A DNA stretch of 49,857 nt from contig NZ_LMUJ01000092.1 in NCBI RefSeq assembly GCF_009765975.1, positions 1 through 49,857 on the forward strand, read 5' to 3'. Below the pieces are notes generated by a model. That model searched no databases. It was not told where the DNA came from and saw only the letters and a program-made list of their open reading frames with translations. A program made the translations under genes and the position numbers. The stretch's first letter is position 1. Each line of letters begins with the position of its first letter. The DNA comes from Acidisphaera sp. S103 (GTDB lineage: Bacteria > Pseudomonadota > Alphaproteobacteria > Acetobacterales > Acetobacteraceae). This document shows, one piece after another, positions 47,565 to 49,857 of the stretch.

Positions 47565-48796
47565 GTGCCGTTCTGTCTAACAGCGGGTTGCGCACGCTGC
47601 TTTCGTCCGCCGCGTTCCTGCGGCTCTGGTCGATCGGTAACTGCGTCAATACGATGCGGTGGTTCGAGGTGCTGTCGGCGGCGCTGTTCACGCTGGACGT
47701 GACTGGGTCGGGCTTCGCCGTTGCAGTGGTGTCGGCCGCGCGCACCATGCCGATGTTCCTGCTGGGTGCATTTTCCGGTGTGGTGACCGAAGCGGTGAAC
47801 CGTAAATACGTGCTGGTGTGCGGGCAGATACTGGCGTGTCTGTCCTCGGCATCCGTTGCGCTGCTGGCCTGGGCGGGCGTAGCTCAGCCGTGGCATGTGG
47901 CGGCCGCGGCATTGGCCTCGGGGACCGTGTGGTCAACCGAGATGGCGACACGGCGGCGGATGGTGGGTGAGTGCGTGCCAAGCCATATGGTCTCGCGGGC
48001 GTTGGCGATGGACACGATGTCCAACTCCTTCACCCGGCTGCTGGGGCCGATGCTGGCCGGGGTGATCTACCAGCGGCTGGGGCTGGCCGGGTCGTTCGGT
48101 TTTTCCGCCTGCATCTATGCGGTGGCGGCGTTCCTGGGGTCCGGTTTGCGGTATCGACAGGACATCAGGCCGCTGGTGCTGGGCAACGTGCCGCGCGATC
48201 TGGCCGAGGGCGTGCGGTATGTCCGGGGCGATCTGATCATCGGCGGCGTGCTGGCGGTCACGATCGCGATGAACCTGCTGGGATTCCCTTACTCCGCGTT
48301 GGTGGCGCCGATCGGGCGGGAGGTGTTCCACGTCTCCCCTGCCCTGGTCGGCGTGCTGGCGGCGTCGGAATCGTTCGGCGGGTTCCTCGGCGGGGCGCTG
48401 CTGACCAGCCGGGAGCCGGCGATCAACGGCCGGGTGCTGATGGTGGGCGGATCGATCCTATACCTGGCCTGCGTCGTGGCGATGCCGTTGGCCCCGGGTT
48501 TCTGGATCGCATGCGGGCTGCTGGCCTTCGGCGGGTTCGGATCAGCGGCGTTCGCCAACATGCAGACGTCGCTGATCGTGTTGCATACACCCGCGCATAT
48601 ACGATCGCGGTTGATGGGGTTGCTGACGGTCTGCATCGGCATGGGACCGTTGGGGATTCTGCTGATGGGCACGGTCGCGGACTTCCTCGGGCCGATGCTG
48701 GCGGTCGATATCGTGGCGTCAACGGGGTTCGTTTCAGTGTGCGTGATCGGGGTTGTGTGGCGGCGGCGGGAGAGAGCCTACGCCTATCCGTCTTAG
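47561..48796 (+). CDS. MFS transporter, EntS/MFS_3-like
   Basis: A 411-residue membrane porter with about twelve helices. The N-terminal SSAAFLRLWSIGNCVNTMRWFEVLSA and ARTMPMFLLGAFSGVVTEAVNRK place it with the MFS_3/EntS-like group, mainly exporters of siderophores, macrolides or other small molecules. ATRRRMVGECVPSHMVSRALAM and FTRLLGPMLAGVIYQ continue the match. The start is GTG at 47561, which overlaps the stop of a short upstream frame. It is divergent from the VOC gene, an arrangement sometimes seen for resistance to or export of an oxidised compound. No regulator is adjacent. Confidence 0.9.
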   Translation: MSAVLSNSGLRTLLSSAAFLRLWSIGNCVNTMRWFEVLSAALFTLDVTGSGFAVAVVSAARTMPMFLLGAFSGVVTEAVNRKYVLVCGQILACLSSASVALLAWAGVAQPWHVAAAALASGTVWSTEMATRRRMVGECVPSHMVSRALAMDTMSNSFTRLLGPMLAGVIYQRLGLAGSFGFSACIYAVAAFLGSGLRYRQDIRPLVLGNVPRDLAEGVRYVRGDLIIGGVLAVTIAMNLLGFPYSALVAPIGREVFHVSPALVGVLAASESFGGFLGGALLTSREPAINGRVLMVGGSILYLACVVAMPLAPGFWIACGLLAFGGFGSAAFANMQTSLIVLHTPAHIRSRLMGLLTVCIGMGPLGILLMGTVADFLGPMLAVDIVASTGFVSVCVIGVVWRRRERAYAYPS

Positions 48797-48859
48797 TATC
48801 CGACGCGAAATAACCGCTCGAGGGGAAGCACGGCTACCCCATACCATCATGGCGGGGGT

Positions 48860-48914
48860 GGCCCACCATCGGGGCCTTTTCCGAGATCAGCGCTGGAGGT
48901 GTGGATGGTGGGCC
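48860..48914. repeat. 11-bp inverted repeat between MFS gene and IS1182-type element
   Basis: GGCCCACCATC (48860-48870) and its exact complement GATGGTGGGCC (48904-48914) lie 33 bases apart in the 287-base gap after the MFS gene. It may be a terminator or mark the border of the insertion element that follows. No gene is seen in the gap. Confidence 0.5.
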
Positions 48915-48919
48915 TGCCA

Positions 48920-49857
48920 GGCTGTGTGAAAACCTCAGCCGTCCGCCGGACCACACCGATATCGATCTAAATTGTTCGAACTGATCGGTAAATCAACATA
49001 CAAGCCCGGTTTTCCCTAGCCAAAACACCGCAATTCGTAATAAAATCACGCCGTCGGTTCACGAGTGGGAAAGGGGCGGTTCGATGGATTTCATCGCCGG
49101 GGCGGATCGGCAACAACCCATGCTTCTGCCGGCGATGGTCGAAGACTATGTCAGCCCCGATGCCGAAGTCCGCGTGATCGACGCCTTCGTCGCCTCGCTG
49201 GACATGCGTTCCCTGGGGTTCGAGCGTTTCACCCCCGCCACGACCGGCCGGCCCGGCTATGATCCACGCGATATGCTGCGGCTTTACCTCTACGGCTACC
49301 TCAACGGCCTGCGGTCCTCGCGCCGGCTGGAGAAAGCGTGCCACACCAATCTCGAACTGCTGTGGTTGATGCGCAAGCGTGCCCCCGACTTCAAGACCAT
49401 CGCCGATTTCCGCCGCGACAGCGGCACCGGGATCATCGGCGCCTGTCGCACCTTCGTGCGGTTCTGCCGTCAGGCCGGCCTGTTCGCCGGGGCCATCGCC
49501 ACCATCGACGGCACCAAGGTGCGGGCCGTCGCCAGCATCAAACGGGTGATGACCAAGGAAGCCATCGCCGCCGAGACGGTCGCGTTGGACAACCGGATCG
49601 GCGATTACCTGCTGGCCATGGACGCGGCCGATGCGGCCGAACCCGATGCGGCCACCGTCCAGCAAATCCGCAAGGCCCTGCGGACGCTGCAAGCCAGGCG
49701 CGGCGAACTGACCGGACTGGCCAAACAGATGGTGGACGAGGCGCATGAGATCGGCGTCACCGGCGAGCACGAAGCCCGCCCGATGGGCAAGGGCACAGCA
49801 ACCAAATATCCGTCCTACAACGTCCAGATCGCAGTCGATCCGCACAGCCACATCGTC
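48920..49857 (+). mobile_element. IS1182-family insertion sequence, left part (cut by window end)
   Basis: Defined by the transposase from 49084 to the window edge. The left end is probably near GGCTGTGTGAAAACC (48920-48934), which looks like a terminal inverted repeat, but the matching right end is outside the window so the boundary is uncertain. The 150 bases between this and the transposase are AT-richer than their surroundings and probably contain its promoter. Confidence 0.6.
49084..49857 (+). CDS. IS1182-family transposase, partial
   Basis: The first 258 codons of a DDE transposase that continues past the window. Family marks are LLPAMVEDYVSPDAEVRVID, TTGRPGYDPRDMLRLYLYGY, NGLRSSRRLEKACHTNLEL and FKTIADFRRDSGTGI, with the first catalytic Asp in IATIDGTKVRAVAS. 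A coiled alpha-helical insertion (about residues 160-220) precedes YPSYNVQIAVD, where the second Asp lies. ATG at 49084 follows GGGAAAGGGG. No internal stop or frameshift is visible, so the visible part looks intact. Confidence 0.93.
   Translation, partial: MDFIAGADRQQPMLLPAMVEDYVSPDAEVRVIDAFVASLDMRSLGFERFTPATTGRPGYDPRDMLRLYLYGYLNGLRSSRRLEKACHTNLELLWLMRKRAPDFKTIADFRRDSGTGIIGACRTFVRFCRQAGLFAGAIATIDGTKVRAVASIKRVMTKEAIAAETVALDNRIGDYLLAMDAADAAEPDAATVQQIRKALRTLQARRGELTGLAKQMVDEAHEIGVTGEHEARPMGKGTATKYPSYNVQIAVDPHSHIV

Overview
This looks like a chromosomal segment of a GC-rich alphaproteobacterium, most likely Rhodospirillales/Acetobacteraceae. That placement is an inference from codon use, the LpxC-BamD-RecN-LigA block, SdhE overlapping Mfd and divergent from RecG, and short palindromic intergenic repeats; there is no rRNA gene to confirm it. 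Genes are dense and mostly start with clear purine-rich ribosome binding sites. I saw no tRNA, rRNA or CRISPR array, and no gene I recognise as a DNA-binding transcription regulator.

Layout. 1-10.4 kb is catabolic and transport genes: an SDR/MaoC-like pair divergent from homogentisate dioxygenase (hmgA), an orphan branched-chain-type binding protein, a DUF3750 protein, an MFS carboxylate-type porter, a GxxExxY protein, a creatininase-family hydrolase, a luciferase-like monooxygenase and an SMP-30 lactonase. 10.7-16.6 kb is a housekeeping block on the minus strand (lpxC, bamD, recN, ligA). 16.8-17.8 kb holds an IS5-family element with a -1 frameshift site, next to a long near-perfect palindrome. 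17.8-24.1 kb has an epoxide hydrolase, a TPR-GT41 O-GlcNAc-transferase-like protein, an NTF2-like protein, an MFS porter, a beta-carbonic anhydrase and an unknown gene. 24.2-33.6 kb is genome maintenance: mfd, sdhE, recG and a SWIM-SNF2 helicase. 33.7-34.6 kb is a family 2 glycosyltransferase gene broken by one in-frame amber codon. 34.7-48.8 kb returns to catabolism and transport: an NtaA-type monooxygenase, a zinc metallopeptidase-like protein, a PRISE-type enone reductase, an FAH-family/acyl-CoA synthetase pair, an EamA exporter, an orphan sugar-type binding protein, an ammonium transporter, a MaoC-like protein, a VOC protein and an MFS exporter. The right edge cuts through an IS1182-family element.

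How the genes fit together. Many enzymes here could act on aromatic or other carboxylic acids: ring cleavage by HmgA, CoA activation, FAH-type C-C hydrolysis, flavin monooxygenases, hotdog-fold dehydratase-like proteins, lactonase and epoxide hydrolase. They are scattered in one- or two-gene units, so no complete pathway can be read. Repair functions (RecN, LigA, Mfd, RecG, SNF2 helicase) are concentrated in the centre.

The most interesting signals are an ammonium transporter with Glu in place of the first pore histidine, preceded by a sigma-54-like promoter and a hairpin that covers its ribosome binding site; the single-stop glycosyltransferase pseudogene; and several structured intergenic repeats. 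I did not find a convincing new multi-gene system.
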